Assembly (NCBI GenBank): GCA_029202385.1
Contig: CP119314.1
Span: 1,242,501-1,306,500, forward strand
Length of the DNA stretch: 64,000 nt
Reading direction: 5' to 3'
Origin: Candidatus Sphingomonas phytovorans
GTDB lineage: Bacteria; Pseudomonadota; Alphaproteobacteria; Sphingomonadales; Sphingomonadaceae
The translations under genes and the position numbers were made by a program. Below the pieces are notes generated by a model. It was not told the origin of the DNA. It searched no databases and worked only from the letters and a program-made list of their open reading frames with translations. Shown one piece after another: positions 25,441 through 34,384 of the stretch. The stretch's first letter is position 1, and each line of letters begins with the position of its first letter.

Positions 25441-27639
25441 TCAAAATTTCGCGCGCACGTCGATCCCCATCGTGCGGGGGCGCCCCGCGGCGATCCGAGG
25501 CCGATTGGGATCCTCGATGGCGAGCGGCGGAACGTCGGCGAGGTTGGCGATCTTGTCGAAGACGTTCTTGATGAAGAACGTGACGTTGAAACGCTCGAAA
25601 TCAGTGCCGAAGCGCAGGTTGGCGAGATCGTAGGCGGGCCGGATTCGGCCGGTCAGCAGATTGCTGCGGCTGAGGCTGCTGCCGACATGGGAGATGTCGC
25701 CATGAAATGTCAGCGGCAGATTGGCCATCGCGAACTTATAGTCAGCCGAGGCGGTCAGATTCCAGCGGGGAACCTGCTGGATACGTGCGCCGGGCGTGAG
25801 GATGGCAAGCGCACCGGGGTCGGTAATTCTGGCGTTGGTGTATCCCACGCCGGCACCGAGAACGAGGCCCGTCGCAGGACTAGCCTGAGCCTCGAGTTCA
25901 AATCCTTCGCTGCGGGCGTGGCCGCCATTCTGGTCAATCGAGAAGCCGCAGGCGAGGGCAATGCTTTGCTGGATGTTCGACCATTCGACGCGGAACGCCG
26001 TCGCGTTGACGATCAGGCGCCCGTTGAGAAGAGAGGATTTGACACCTGCCTCATAGCTCCAGACGGAATCGGATCGATAGGACCGCGCGGCCTCGGCACT
26101 TATCCCCAAAGCCTGCCGATCAGCCGCGCAGGCGCTCTCGGAATATCCGTTCGCGCCGCCGACGCGAAAGCCCTTCGCCGCGTTGGCAAACAAATTGATG
26201 TCAGAGCTTAGCGCATATTTGATCCCGAACTTCGGATTGAAACCGTTTTCCCGCTGAACTTCATTGAATGTTCCCGCGCCGGACCCGACCGCGAGTCCTC
26301 CCTGGCTCACCGCGAGAGTGACCGTGTTCTGGAAATAGCGCAGTCCGGCGATCAGTTGGAGTTTGTTGGTGACATCGAGATTGGCTTCGCCATAGACAGC
26401 CTTTTCGACGGTCCTGTTTTCCGATTTGTAGTTGTACAGGTCCCCGATGCCATCGATGATATTTGGTGGGATCTGCACCAGGTTGTTGGATTTCTGGTAG
26501 AAGGCACCAAGAGTGACCTGCAAGGGGCCTTTGAATTCTGACGTGAAGCGGAATTCCTGTACGAAGGTTCGCGCACGGCTCGATCCGCGGAAGAGCGAAG
26601 GCGTGGTGAATCCCAGCAGCGCGGAAATGGCTTCCGACGCATTTTCCGAATCCGACGTGTCACGGTTGAACTGAGACGTCACGGAGACGAATTCCCCGAA
26701 ATCGGCACCGTAGCGGCCGGTCAGGCTGAACAAATTCCAGTCGTCGGACCCGCCTTCGTCAAGATCGAACAGCCGCTGCTGCACAAAATTGTCGGCAACG
26801 ACATCGGCATATGGCTGAGCATTGGTGCGAGAGCGCTGCACAACCACTCTCGGCGTTATGCTGACCGCGTTGTCCAGAAGTTGCAGCCGGGCAGCGATCG
26901 CGGCGCCGTAGCGCCGGGTCGACCCGACATTGTCCCGGGGGCGATATTGAGTTGGAGCATCAGCGGACGGAATGCGGGTGAAGACGCCCGATTGATAATC
27001 CCAGAATGCGAAAGCTCTTATGCCGAGCGTATCGGTCACCACCGGGATATTCACCGATCCGTCGACGGTGCCGTTTGCGGCGCCTCGACGAGTGGATGAA
27101 ACAATGGCGTGTCCGCTACCGCTGAATTCATCCAGATCCGGCTGTCGCGTGATGAGCCGCACCGTGCCGCCCATCGAACGTGCTCCGTAGAGTGTTCCCT
27201 GCGGGCCGCGCAGCACCTCGATTCGCTCAAGGTCGACAACCTGAGGATCGACGCTGCCGGGAAGGGGGGTCTCGTCCAGGTAGACGCCCGTTGTGTTGGT
27301 CCCGTAGATCCCGCGCAGCGAGATCGCCTGGCCAAGCCCGCCGATGCTCGATCCGCCCTGCGCAAAGGACAGGTTGGGCACCCGCGTCGCATAATCCTGG
27401 AAGGAACGAAAACCTTCCTTCTGGATCTGATCGGCACCGAGCACGGTAATGCTGAGCGGCACCTTCTGAACGCTCTGGGCCCGCCTCTGGGCGGTGACGA
27501 CGATATCGTCGATACCCGAATCCTGCGTCTGCGCCGCGCCAGGCTCTTCCGCCTGTTGAGCATTGGCGGCGGTCGCTGCCATCTGGGTCATCACCAAGAC
27601 AGACGGTGCCAGCAAGCCCATCCTTATCGCTGCACGCAT
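25441..27639 (-). CDS. TonB-dependent receptor, peptidase-linked
   Basis: Outer-membrane receptor of about 732 residues. The signal peptide is MRAAIRMGLLAPSVLVMTQM...ANA, and a TonB-box-like GIDDIVVTAQRRAQ follows. The plug has LERIEVLRGPQGTLYGARS, and the barrel ends GIDVRAKF with terminal Phe. ATG 27639 is preferred over the TTG at 27657, since CGGGG lies at suitable distance and the signal peptide begins there. Its promoter contains a TTGACA -35 box (27703-27698) and a TGAGAA-N2-TTCTCA palindrome just downstream of the -10 position, a typical repressor site. It is upstream of a secreted S9 peptidase and next to a TetR gene; ligand probably peptide-like but unknown. Confidence 0.93.
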   Translation of the reverse strand: MRAAIRMGLLAPSVLVMTQMAATAANAQQAEEPGAAQTQDSGIDDIVVTAQRRAQSVQKVPLSITVLGADQIQKEGFRSFQDYATRVPNLSFAQGGSSIGGLGQAISLRGIYGTNTTGVYLDETPLPGSVDPQVVDLERIEVLRGPQGTLYGARSMGGTVRLITRQPDLDEFSGSGHAIVSSTRRGAANGTVDGSVNIPVVTDTLGIRAFAFWDYQSGVFTRIPSADAPTQYRPRDNVGSTRRYGAAIAARLQLLDNAVSITPRVVVQRSRTNAQPYADVVADNFVQQRLFDLDEGGSDDWNLFSLTGRYGADFGEFVSVTSQFNRDTSDSENASEAISALLGFTTPSLFRGSSRARTFVQEFRFTSEFKGPLQVTLGAFYQKSNNLVQIPPNIIDGIGDLYNYKSENRTVEKAVYGEANLDVTNKLQLIAGLRYFQNTVTLAVSQGGLAVGSGAGTFNEVQRENGFNPKFGIKYALSSDINLFANAAKGFRVGGANGYSESACAADRQALGISAEAARSYRSDSVWSYEAGVKSSLLNGRLIVNATAFRVEWSNIQQSIALACGFSIDQNGGHARSEGFELEAQASPATGLVLGAGVGYTNARITDPGALAILTPGARIQQVPRWNLTASADYKFAMANLPLTFHGDISHVGSSLSRSNLLTGRIRPAYDLANLRFGTDFERFNVTFFIKNVFDKIANLADVPPLAIEDPNRPRIAAGRPRTMGIDVRAKF

Positions 27640-27661
27640 GATTCGACCCCGAGACAAAAAG

Positions 27662-27703
27662 TGAGAAGTTTCTCAACTTTTACTCAAATTCGCATCTTGT
27701 CAA
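27662..27703 (-). promoter_or_regulatory. Promoter and TetR-type operator of the receptor/peptidase operon
   Basis: Minus strand: TTGACA (27703-27698), 15 bp, TAAAAG, then the palindrome TGAGAA-AC-TTCTCA (27675-27662). The palindrome recurs as TGAGAT-AG-TTCTCA at 28506-28519. The TetR gene at 27736 lies between the two sites. The 15-bp spacer is short, so the -10 call is tentative. Confidence 0.5.
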
Positions 27704-27735
27704 CCATCCCCATTTTCTGCCGGTGTTCAGCCGGT

Positions 27736-28464
27736 TCATCCCGGCAAGATGGCATTCGCAAATGCCTTCACGGCGCGCGGCAGATTGCGAGGCAAGGATT
27801 CATCGGGGTAGAGCACGCGCAACCACAAGACGCTCGTTGCGTCGGCAACCATGTCGTCATCGCCGTGAAGATTCTGTAATAGCGTGAGAAAATCTCTGTC
27901 CGGATAGATGATCAGCTTGCGGAGCAGTTCATCCATCATTGCGCCAAGCAGGTACACGGCGAAGAGAGTCGGGGCCTGGTCGATGACGCCGCGACGCCGT
28001 GCGACACTGCGCGCCACATGGCCAAACCAGTTGCGATTGGCCCGCTGCACGACCGCTGCGAAATCCGCATTCTCGTCGCCGAGTTGCAGAACGCATCGCA
28101 TGAGGCCTGGATTGGCGCGTGCAACGGAAATCCATCTGCGGTTTGCCCGCCGAATGGCCTTGAAGGGGTGCTCGGTGGTGTCCGCCGACTCCGAGGGCAG
28201 CAGCACGAACTCGTCGAGAAGGGTTGTCAGGACAGTGATCGTGGAATCGGTCTTGTCCTTGAAATATATATAGAAAGAACCTTCGGCAACGCCTGCGCGT
28301 GTCGCAATGTCACCTGCCTTTGTCGCGAGATAGCCTTTCTCCTCAAGCACCTCCGCGGCAGCGATCTTCAATCGCTCACGGGTGCGCGGGCCTTTCTGCT
28401 GAGGCGGATTCCGGGCCAGCCGCTCTTTCAGAAAGGTGATGAAGCAAGGATTTTCGGAAATCAT
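27736..28464 (-). CDS. TetR/AcrR-family transcriptional regulator
   Basis: 242-residue TetR regulator. The N-terminal helix-turn-helix (about 30-75) reads RERLKIAAAEVLEEKGYLAT, then DIATRAGVAEGSFYIYFKDKT, the classic TetR recognition helix. The C-terminal half is helical and ligand-binding, with no recognisable effector signature. It lies between the receptor/peptidase operon (downstream, same strand) and the MaoC/acyl-CoA ligase operon (divergent). Matching TGAGA...TCTCA palindromes are present in both promoter regions, so it likely represses both plus itself. An acyl-CoA or peptide-derived effector would fit the targets, but this is a guess. Confidence 0.93.
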   Translation of the reverse strand: MISENPCFITFLKERLARNPPQQKGPRTRERLKIAAAEVLEEKGYLATKAGDIATRAGVAEGSFYIYFKDKTDSTITVLTTLLDEFVLLPSESADTTEHPFKAIRRANRRWISVARANPGLMRCVLQLGDENADFAAVVQRANRNWFGHVARSVARRRGVIDQAPTLFAVYLLGAMMDELLRKLIIYPDRDFLTLLQNLHGDDDMVADATSVLWLRVLYPDESLPRNLPRAVKAFANAILPG

Positions 28465-28505
28465 TGGGCTGGCCGGGGCGGGAGAGTCTTGACTCGATTA
28501 AAAAC

Positions 28506-28519
28506 TGAGATAGTTCTCA
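28506..28519. promoter_or_regulatory. TetR-type operator between tetR and MaoC gene
   Basis: TGAGATAGTTCTCA, an inverted repeat with arms TGAGA / TCTCA, sits in the 84-bp divergent gap, 30 bp before the MaoC start and 42 bp from the TetR start. A TTGACT hexamer lies at 28489-28494. Same palindrome class as 27662-27675 (11 of 14 bases identical). Confidence 0.55.
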
Positions 28520-28548
28520 TATTAATTCTCCCAAAAACGGAAATTATA

Positions 28549-29049
28549 ATGAGCGACGCAGCGCATACAAATGGCCTCCTTTCGGTCGAGCCGGGTGCCC
28601 TGATCGGGGTATCGGACTGGATGACGATAACTCAACCCATGATCGATCGCTTCGCCGAGGCTACGCTCGATGACGATCCGATGCACATCGACCCGGAATG
28701 GGGGCGCGCCGAAACACCTTTTGGTGGTACGATCGCGTTCGGATTTCTTACCATGTCCTTGCTGACCCACATGCTCCATACCGTGCAACCCCGCGACCGG
28801 CGCTCGCAGGTCGCGACCGCTGGCTATTATCTCAACTACGGCTTCAATCGCTTGCGGCTGATCTCTCCCGTCGCAACGGGGAGCAATGTGCGGGGGCGGT
28901 TCGAACTAATGGATCGCCGCAAGGATGAACGCGGCCGCGCGCGCCTGACGATCGGCGCGACCGTGGAAATCGAGAACGCGGAAAAGCCGGCACTGGTGGC
29001 GGAATGGCTTTCCGTCTGGGTTCCTCCCGCAGGGCATCAGGGGGCATGA
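28549..29049 (+). CDS. MaoC / NodN-like hot-dog hydratase
   Basis: 166-residue single hot-dog domain. The active-site segment DDDPMHIDPEWG holds the Asp...His pair of (R)-specific enoyl-CoA hydratases. The following PFGGTIAFGFLTMSLL matches the NodN/MaoC motif, except that the usual IAHG is IAFG here. ATG at 28549 is the first start after the operator, and the frame open upstream belongs to antisense of the TetR gene. Its stop overlaps the acyl-CoA ligase start (ATGA). Expected role: hydration of a 2-enoyl-CoA in the cytoplasm, following activation by the ligase. Loss of the second His may change activity. Confidence 0.88.
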   Translation: MSDAAHTNGLLSVEPGALIGVSDWMTITQPMIDRFAEATLDDDPMHIDPEWGRAETPFGGTIAFGFLTMSLLTHMLHTVQPRDRRSQVATAGYYLNYGFNRLRLISPVATGSNVRGRFELMDRRKDERGRARLTIGATVEIENAEKPALVAEWLSVWVPPAGHQGA

Positions 29050-30635
29050 GTGGCATGCCGGATGACGAACGCCATGCCGAGCGGATCAGTGATTTCGTCT
29101 TCTTTCACGCACAGGCGCAGCCGGACGCGATCGCGCTCGTGCTTGGCGACCGCCGCTGGACTTATGCCGCTCTCGCTTCAGCCATAGACTCACTGGCGAG
29201 CGCCATGGCGGCGGCGGGCATTGCGCGGGGCGATCGTGTCGCGACATTGCAGACGCCGCATCCCGACTATCTGGTCGCGCTTCTTGCCACCGCGTCGATC
29301 GGCGGCATCTGGGTCGGATTGAATCCCCGATACCAGCTCGCCGAGTTACGCCATGTTCTGGAAGATGCTGAACCGAAACTGTTCCTTGCCCGCAGCGAAG
29401 TGGCCGGTCGCAGCTACGAGAGGGAATTGGTCGGCCTTTGTGCCGATTTGCCGGCAATCCGGAAGCTCGTCATCTTCGACGGGGACCCCGAGGTGCCCGG
29501 CGCAGCGATGATGGCCGACTTCCTGCGCGACGGCCACTCGCTCCCCCGAGAGCAACTTCGCGAGGCGCGATCCGGGGTCGGGGGACGGATGCCGTGCCTG
29601 ATCGTCTATACCTCGGGATCGACCGGGCAGCCGAAAGGCGCCGTCCTGCATCATGCGGGGATCAACGAGTTCTGCGAGACTCAAAACCGGCTCTGGCCGC
29701 TCGATCCGCACAGGGTCGTCAGCTATTTCCCCATCAACCATATCGGCGGCGTGGTAGACACGGTGCTGCCCTGCATCGCGGCGGGCGGCACTGTCGTCTT
29801 CATGGAGCAGTTCGATCCGGCCGGCTGCCTGGCACTGATGGAGCGTGAGGCAGTCACCTTCTGGATTTCCGTTCCAAGCGGGTTCCGGATGCAGCTCGAT
29901 CTGCCGGGTTTCGCCGATTATGATCTGTCGGCGGTTCAGCTCGTCGTCTGGGAAGGGGCGGAGATGCCCGCCGACATGATCGCGCGATTGCTGCAGATCT
30001 GCCCGAGGTTGGCGACCAACTATGGCATGACCGAGACGACGAGTGCGATCACCGTCGTCGAGCCGACCGACGATATCGACATCCTGTCCCGCTCGGTTGG
30101 GTCGGCATTCCCGAACGTGGAGATCAGGCTGGCCGATGTCGACGGCGTCGCCGTCGCCGATGGCGCCGAAGGCGAAGTGCAGACGCGATCCGGCCTCAAC
30201 CTGCTCGGCTATTGGCGTCGGCCGGACGCGAGCGAGGCATGCTTCACGCCTGACGGTTTTTTCCGCACGGGCGATCTCGCCGTGCAGCACCCGGACGGCA
30301 GCTACCGTCTCGTGGGCCGGCTGAAGGAAATGTACAAATCGGGCGGCTACAATGTCTATCCGAGAGAAGTGGAAACCGTCCTGGAGCGGCATCCCGCGGT
30401 GGCTCTGGCCGCCGTTGTCGCCAGACCTGACCCGGTCTGGCAGGAGGTCGGGGTCGCCTATGTTCACCCGTCGGGCGACGTGGATGCTGAAACCCTGGAA
30501 GCGCATTGTCGGGAGCATCTCGCCAACTACAAGATTCCCAAGGTCTTCGTGATCGAACCGGATCTGCCGATGCTACCTATCGGCAAGATCGACAAGCAGG
30601 AGCTCGCACGGCGGGCTCGAGAACTCGCTTCGTAA
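29046..30635 (+). CDS. Class I adenylate-forming enzyme, acyl-CoA synthetase
   Basis: 529-residue AMP-binding protein. It has the P-loop-like YTSGSTGQPKGAV, the aromatic/ATP motif NYGMTETTSAI and the hinge GRLKEMYKSGGYNVYPREVE. The C-terminal catalytic Lys lies in LPIGKIDKQEL. It activates a carboxylic acid as acyl-AMP and then acyl-CoA. ATG 29046 overlaps the MaoC stop (ATGA); the frame to 29004 is inside MaoC. No carrier-protein domain follows, so it is a stand-alone CoA ligase rather than an NRPS module. It belongs with the MaoC hydratase and the DUF2817 protein in an operon facing a TetR gene. The substrate is likely a fatty or aryl acid freed from an imported conjugate (inference). Confidence 0.92.
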   Translation: MSGMPDDERHAERISDFVFFHAQAQPDAIALVLGDRRWTYAALASAIDSLASAMAAAGIARGDRVATLQTPHPDYLVALLATASIGGIWVGLNPRYQLAELRHVLEDAEPKLFLARSEVAGRSYERELVGLCADLPAIRKLVIFDGDPEVPGAAMMADFLRDGHSLPREQLREARSGVGGRMPCLIVYTSGSTGQPKGAVLHHAGINEFCETQNRLWPLDPHRVVSYFPINHIGGVVDTVLPCIAAGGTVVFMEQFDPAGCLALMEREAVTFWISVPSGFRMQLDLPGFADYDLSAVQLVVWEGAEMPADMIARLLQICPRLATNYGMTETTSAITVVEPTDDIDILSRSVGSAFPNVEIRLADVDGVAVADGAEGEVQTRSGLNLLGYWRRPDASEACFTPDGFFRTGDLAVQHPDGSYRLVGRLKEMYKSGGYNVYPREVETVLERHPAVALAAVVARPDPVWQEVGVAYVHPSGDVDAETLEAHCREHLANYKIPKVFVIEPDLPMLPIGKIDKQELARRARELAS

Positions 30636-30723
30636 AGATGGATTCACGCAATGCTGTCGTCCGATTCAGCATGCGCCATTTCGCTGAACCCTATCGTCAA
30701 TTGCTGCTGGAAAGAGAGAAATC

Positions 30724-31803
30724 ATGGATTTGAATGAAGCGGTTCAGCGCTCCTTTTCGACCAGCTATTCCGAGGCTCGGGAGCGCTTCCTTGCTGCCGC
30801 ACGGGAGGCTGGTGCTGCGATGGCCCATTTCCCATGCCCGGCCCATGGCCCTGCCGGGGAAGCCCTGGCGATGGATGTCGCCTATATCGAAGGCGCACGT
30901 CCCGACATCATCGTCATTTCGTCGGGGGTACATGGCGTCGAAGGGTATGCCGGCTCAGCGGTGCAGATCGATACGCTGCTGCGCGGCTGGTCAGCCGACG
31001 GGCCTGGCCTGCTCTTGATACATTTCGTCAATCCCTATGGCATGGCCTGGACCTGCAGTGACAATGAGGATGGCGTCGACCTCAACCGCAACTTCCTCGA
31101 TTTCAATCAGTCGCCAGGATACAATCATCTATATGATGAGGTCGAAGGCTTTGTTTGCTGCCCCGACCTGAAGGGAGAGGGTCGGGTCGCCGCGGATGCG
31201 GCGATGAATGCCTATATCGAAGAAAGAGGCTTCGATAATTTCATCAGAGCGATCGCCGATGGGCAGCATCACCGACCCGGTGGCTATCTTTACGGCGGGC
31301 ACGCTCCCGTCTGGTCCAATCTTACATTGCGCAACATCCTTCGGGAATACACCCGGGGTGCGCGACGGGTTGCCGTCATCGACGTGCACACCGGCCTTGG
31401 CGATCGCGGGGCGGCGTTGATGCTTTGCATCAATGCACCCGATCTCGCCGCTGATCGCGCGTCCACCTGGTGGGACAATCTGGTTCTCGTGCCCAGCGCT
31501 GATTTTCCCTTTGCGCCGGTCGGAACCTTTGTCGGCTCCATCTGGGGTTTTGGGCTGGAGTCGGAACTGACGGTCGCCGCGCTCGAGGTCGGCACTGAGC
31601 CGGTTGAACGTGCCTTTGGCGCCCTGCGCAATCGCAAATGGCTCGAAAAATACGGCGTTTTCGACAGCCCGGAGGCACCGCCGATCCTGGGGGAAATGCA
31701 CGCCTGCCTTGCGCCCGGCGATGTCGAGTGGCGCAGCGCGACCCTCAGCGCGGGACGCAAGGCGTTGGACGCAGCTGTGGCCGGTATTGCCCGCGGCGAT
31801 TGA
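30724..31803 (+). CDS. DUF2817 / M14-like zinc peptidase-fold protein
   Basis: 359-residue protein of the DUF2817 family, related to M14 carboxypeptidases. The metal-binding motif HxxE is visible in SGVHGVEGYAGSAVQ and the substrate-binding DLNRNF occurs, as in M14. NPYGMAW precedes it, and the second metal ligand lies in IDVHTGLGDRG. No signal peptide, so cytoplasmic. AAAGAGAG precedes the ATG. It lies 88 bp after the acyl-CoA ligase, probably same operon. With an S9 peptidase and TonB receptor nearby, it probably removes an amino acid or acyl group from an imported peptide; exact bond not deducible. Confidence 0.85.
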   Translation: MDLNEAVQRSFSTSYSEARERFLAAAREAGAAMAHFPCPAHGPAGEALAMDVAYIEGARPDIIVISSGVHGVEGYAGSAVQIDTLLRGWSADGPGLLLIHFVNPYGMAWTCSDNEDGVDLNRNFLDFNQSPGYNHLYDEVEGFVCCPDLKGEGRVAADAAMNAYIEERGFDNFIRAIADGQHHRPGGYLYGGHAPVWSNLTLRNILREYTRGARRVAVIDVHTGLGDRGAALMLCINAPDLAADRASTWWDNLVLVPSADFPFAPVGTFVGSIWGFGLESELTVAALEVGTEPVERAFGALRNRKWLEKYGVFDSPEAPPILGEMHACLAPGDVEWRSATLSAGRKALDAAVAGIARGD

Positions 31804-31915
31804 AAGGCAACCAGTTCCCGGCCGGGTGGCACTTTCAACCCTATCGGGCCCGCGTGGCCGGCACGTTTTTACTGACACAAGAATAAATCGATAATAATTC
31901 CAGGGGAGGGGCACG

Positions 31916-31936
31916 ATGCTGCACCTGAAAATATGA
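31916..31936 (+). CDS. Possible 6-codon leader ORF coupled to the MFS gene
   Basis: ATG at 31916 encodes MLHLKI and stops at TGA 31934-31936, overlapping the MFS ATG (31933) as ATGA. A strong GGGGAGGGG Shine-Dalgarno stretch sits 4 nt before this mini-ORF but 21 nt before the MFS start, which lacks its own ribosome site. Translational coupling is therefore plausible; the peptide itself may have no function. Confidence 0.35.
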   Translation: MLHLKI

Positions 31937-33222
31937 ACGCCACCAATCCAGGCGCGCCGCGATGGCATTGGTGGAATCGTCGCAACTACACGCTGTTCGT
32001 CCTCACGACCGTCTATGCACTGAACATTGCCGACCGGTTTGTCCTGGGCACGTTGATCGAACCGATAAAAGCTGAATTCCATTTATCCGATGGAGGGGTC
32101 GCGTTTTTGACCGGCGTCGCGCTGGCGATCTTTTATGTGGCCGCCGGCATTCCGCTCGGCCTCGTGGCCGACCGGACGAACCGCCGTAATATGATCGCAT
32201 GGGCGCTCCTTCTCTGGTCGGGGTTCACCTTGTTGTGCGGCTTCAGTCAGACCTACTGGCACCTTCTGCTTGCCCGGATCGGGGTGGGAGTGGGAGAAGC
32301 CGGAGGAACACCGCCTTCGCAATCGCTGCTTGCCGATGAATTTCCGGCCGCCAGCCGCGGTTCGGCCATGTCGGTCTTCTCGATCGGGTCAACGATGGGA
32401 GCGGCCCTCGGCATGGCGGGCGCGGGCTGGCTCACCGATCTCTACGGGTGGCGACAGAGCCTGGTCGTCTTCGGTGCGATCGGCCTGCCGCTCGCGGTGC
32501 TGGTCCGCCTGTCGCTGCGGGAGCCGGTACGCGGTGCGACGGATGACATCCAACGCGATGCTGCGGTCAGCGCGCCGGGTATCGTCGACACGCTTCGCTA
32601 CATACGCGCGCATGCCGCCATTCTCCATGTCCTGCTCGGCGCGACAGTGGTCACCTTCTCGGGCGCGGGCTTGTTGTGGTGGACATCGGCCTTTCTAATG
32701 CGCTTTCACGGCCTCTCCGCCGGCGAGGCCGGCATGTCCCTGGGGATCATGAGCGCAGTCGGCGGCTCGCTGGCGATGCTGGGAACCGCCTGGGTCATGG
32801 CGCGGCTCTCGTCCCGCGATCCGCGCTGGCAAGTCTGGCTGGTGGCCTTGGTCAGCGTTGCGGCGATCCTCCCCGGGCTCGTTGCCTATTCGACGCATTC
32901 GCTTGGCATGGCGACGCTCGCGCTTTGGATCTTCGTGCCAGCGAGCTGCATCTATATCGGCCCGACTCTGGCGCTTTGCCAAAGCCTGGTCCCCGCCGAG
33001 ATGCGCGGCCAGACCGTCGCGATTCTGCTGTTCACCGCGAACATCGCCAATCTGGTCGTTGCACCCCAGCTCATCGGCTCCGCATCCGATTTTATCGGCC
33101 CGTTTCTCGGTGATCCTCATCAATCGCTCCGCTGGGTGCTGGTGGTGTGCAGCTTCACCGGCATCTGGGGCGGCTGGCACTATTACGCCGCCGGCCGCAC
33201 GATCAGGGAAGATATTCTATGA
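31933..33222 (+). CDS. MFS transporter, spinster-like
   Basis: 429-residue major facilitator with about 12 helices. NIADRFVLGTLIEPIKAEF in helix 1, the MFS A-like loop GLVADRTNRRNMIAWAL and GVGVGEAGGTPPSQSLLADEF in helix 4-5 are typical of the Spns-like bacterial group often found beside catabolic genes. ATG 31933 gives a normal N-terminus ending in WWNRRNYTLF before helix 1. The gene closes the MaoC/ligase/DUF2817 operon after a 129-bp gap that has a weak hairpin plus T-run near 31850-31870. It is probably an inner-membrane importer of the peptide, acid or conjugate taken up by the TonB receptor, or an exporter of products. Confidence 0.92.
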   Translation: MNATNPGAPRWHWWNRRNYTLFVLTTVYALNIADRFVLGTLIEPIKAEFHLSDGGVAFLTGVALAIFYVAAGIPLGLVADRTNRRNMIAWALLLWSGFTLLCGFSQTYWHLLLARIGVGVGEAGGTPPSQSLLADEFPAASRGSAMSVFSIGSTMGAALGMAGAGWLTDLYGWRQSLVVFGAIGLPLAVLVRLSLREPVRGATDDIQRDAAVSAPGIVDTLRYIRAHAAILHVLLGATVVTFSGAGLLWWTSAFLMRFHGLSAGEAGMSLGIMSAVGGSLAMLGTAWVMARLSSRDPRWQVWLVALVSVAAILPGLVAYSTHSLGMATLALWIFVPASCIYIGPTLALCQSLVPAEMRGQTVAILLFTANIANLVVAPQLIGSASDFIGPFLGDPHQSLRWVLVVCSFTGIWGGWHYYAAGRTIREDIL

Positions 33223-33284
33223 GGCGTGGAGGCTAACTCTCGCGATTGCGGATCGCCGCCTGTGGGCGACGAGGCCATGAGCGG

Positions 33285-34295
33285 CTAGAACTCTATTTCA
33301 TGAGCCATGCCGCTGTCGCGTGCTCGCGCCAGCGCGAGCGCGGCGATCGCGATATCCTGAACCGCGACGCCCGAACTGTCGAATATCGTCGTCTGGTGGT
33401 CACTCGTTCGGCCAGTCGCCGTGCCATTGATGACGGCGCCGAGCGGGCTGATGCGGTCCGGGTCGACGCGGCCCGAGCGGCAGGCGTGCTGGAACTCGCC
33501 GATCACAATGGACTGAGAGACCAGATCGGTGAACAGCAGCGCGGATTCGACAAGGGCGGAAGGAAGTTCCTGTTTGCCGGGACCATCGGCGCCCATCGCT
33601 GAGATATGAATGCCGGGCGCCGCCAGCGCAGCGTCGAAAAGCGGCTGGGTAGATGCGGTTACGGTGCACAGGATATCGGCCTGCGTCACCGCCTCCTCGA
33701 TCTCCACGGCGCGCGCCGGAAGTCCCGCTTCACGAAGTCGCAGGGCGAGCCGCACCGCAGCCGCCGGATCCCGACTCCATATCGAGACTTGATCGAGCTG
33801 ACGTACTTCCGCGACAGCCAGGGCCTCATAAAAGGCCTGATGACCGCTTCCCAGGATCGAGAGCCGCGATGCCGAGGCGCGAGCCAGATACTTCACTGCC
33901 ACGGCATCGGCTGCGGCGGTGCGTAAGGCCGTCAGGTAACTGGCTGCGACAAAGGCGCAGGGACGGCCGGTGCGGTCGTCGAGCAGCAATGTAGTAGAGC
34001 CGTGATTGGCCAGTCCCGCGCGACTGTTCTCCGACCAATAGCTGCCCAGCTTGGCTCCAGGATGACATGAAAGGCCATCATAGCCAGCCTTGACCCCGAG
34101 GCGCGTGCCGGGGCCCGGGCCCTCTCCCGAACTGAAAGCAAAAGCACGACTGGTTCCCGAATCGAGCGAGGCCAGGGCACTTTCGACTGCGGTGATGGCG
34201 TCCTCAATGCCGATCAATCGTGTCGCCATCGCTTCGCTGATCACGACCACGGGGGGTAGGTCGGCGGCATCGCAGGAAGAATTAGTATGTGGCAA
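33285..34295 (-). CDS. Ornithine cyclodeaminase / mu-crystallin family protein
   Basis: About 336 residues. The family's NAD-binding centre SRLSILGSGHQAFYEALAVA is preceded by the substrate region GVKAGYDGLSCHPGAKLGSYW and ALRTAAADAVAVKYLA. Members are ornithine cyclodeaminase, alanine dehydrogenase, iminosuccinate reductase (BhcD), ectoine-pathway EutC and ketimine reductases. The start is uncertain: the frame opens at TTG 34358. TTG 34295 (GGA 6 nt upstream) fits family length best, and GTG 34250 is also possible. It is divergent from an XRE-cupin regulator. Together with the threonine-dehydratase-like gene at 41382 it resembles the EutB/EutC or BhcB/BhcD pairings, suggesting turnover of a hydroxy or imino amino acid. 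Confidence 0.88.
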   Translation of the reverse strand: MPHTNSSCDAADLPPVVVISEAMATRLIGIEDAITAVESALASLDSGTSRAFAFSSGEGPGPGTRLGVKAGYDGLSCHPGAKLGSYWSENSRAGLANHGSTTLLLDDRTGRPCAFVAASYLTALRTAAADAVAVKYLARASASRLSILGSGHQAFYEALAVAEVRQLDQVSIWSRDPAAAVRLALRLREAGLPARAVEIEEAVTQADILCTVTASTQPLFDAALAAPGIHISAMGADGPGKQELPSALVESALLFTDLVSQSIVIGEFQHACRSGRVDPDRISPLGAVINGTATGRTSDHQTTIFDSSGVAVQDIAIAALALARARDSGMAHEIEF

Positions 34296-34301
34296 GACAT
34301 G

Positions 34302-34312
34302 TCCAATTTGGA
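34302..34312. promoter_or_regulatory. TCCAATTTGGA palindrome between OCD and XRE genes
   Basis: Perfect 11-bp palindrome in the divergent promoter region, followed by AAAATTATATCAAAATAGG, an A/T-rich stretch unlike the surrounding GC-rich DNA. AATTGGAAAA-type sequence recurs before the TonB receptor gene at 35098. Candidate operator of the XRE-cupin protein. Confidence 0.4.
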
Positions 34313-34384
34313 AAATTATATCAAAATAGGAAAGTAGGACCGAAGGGCGGCCTGTCAAGCAAGGGGACGGGTTGATTTTCCGCT

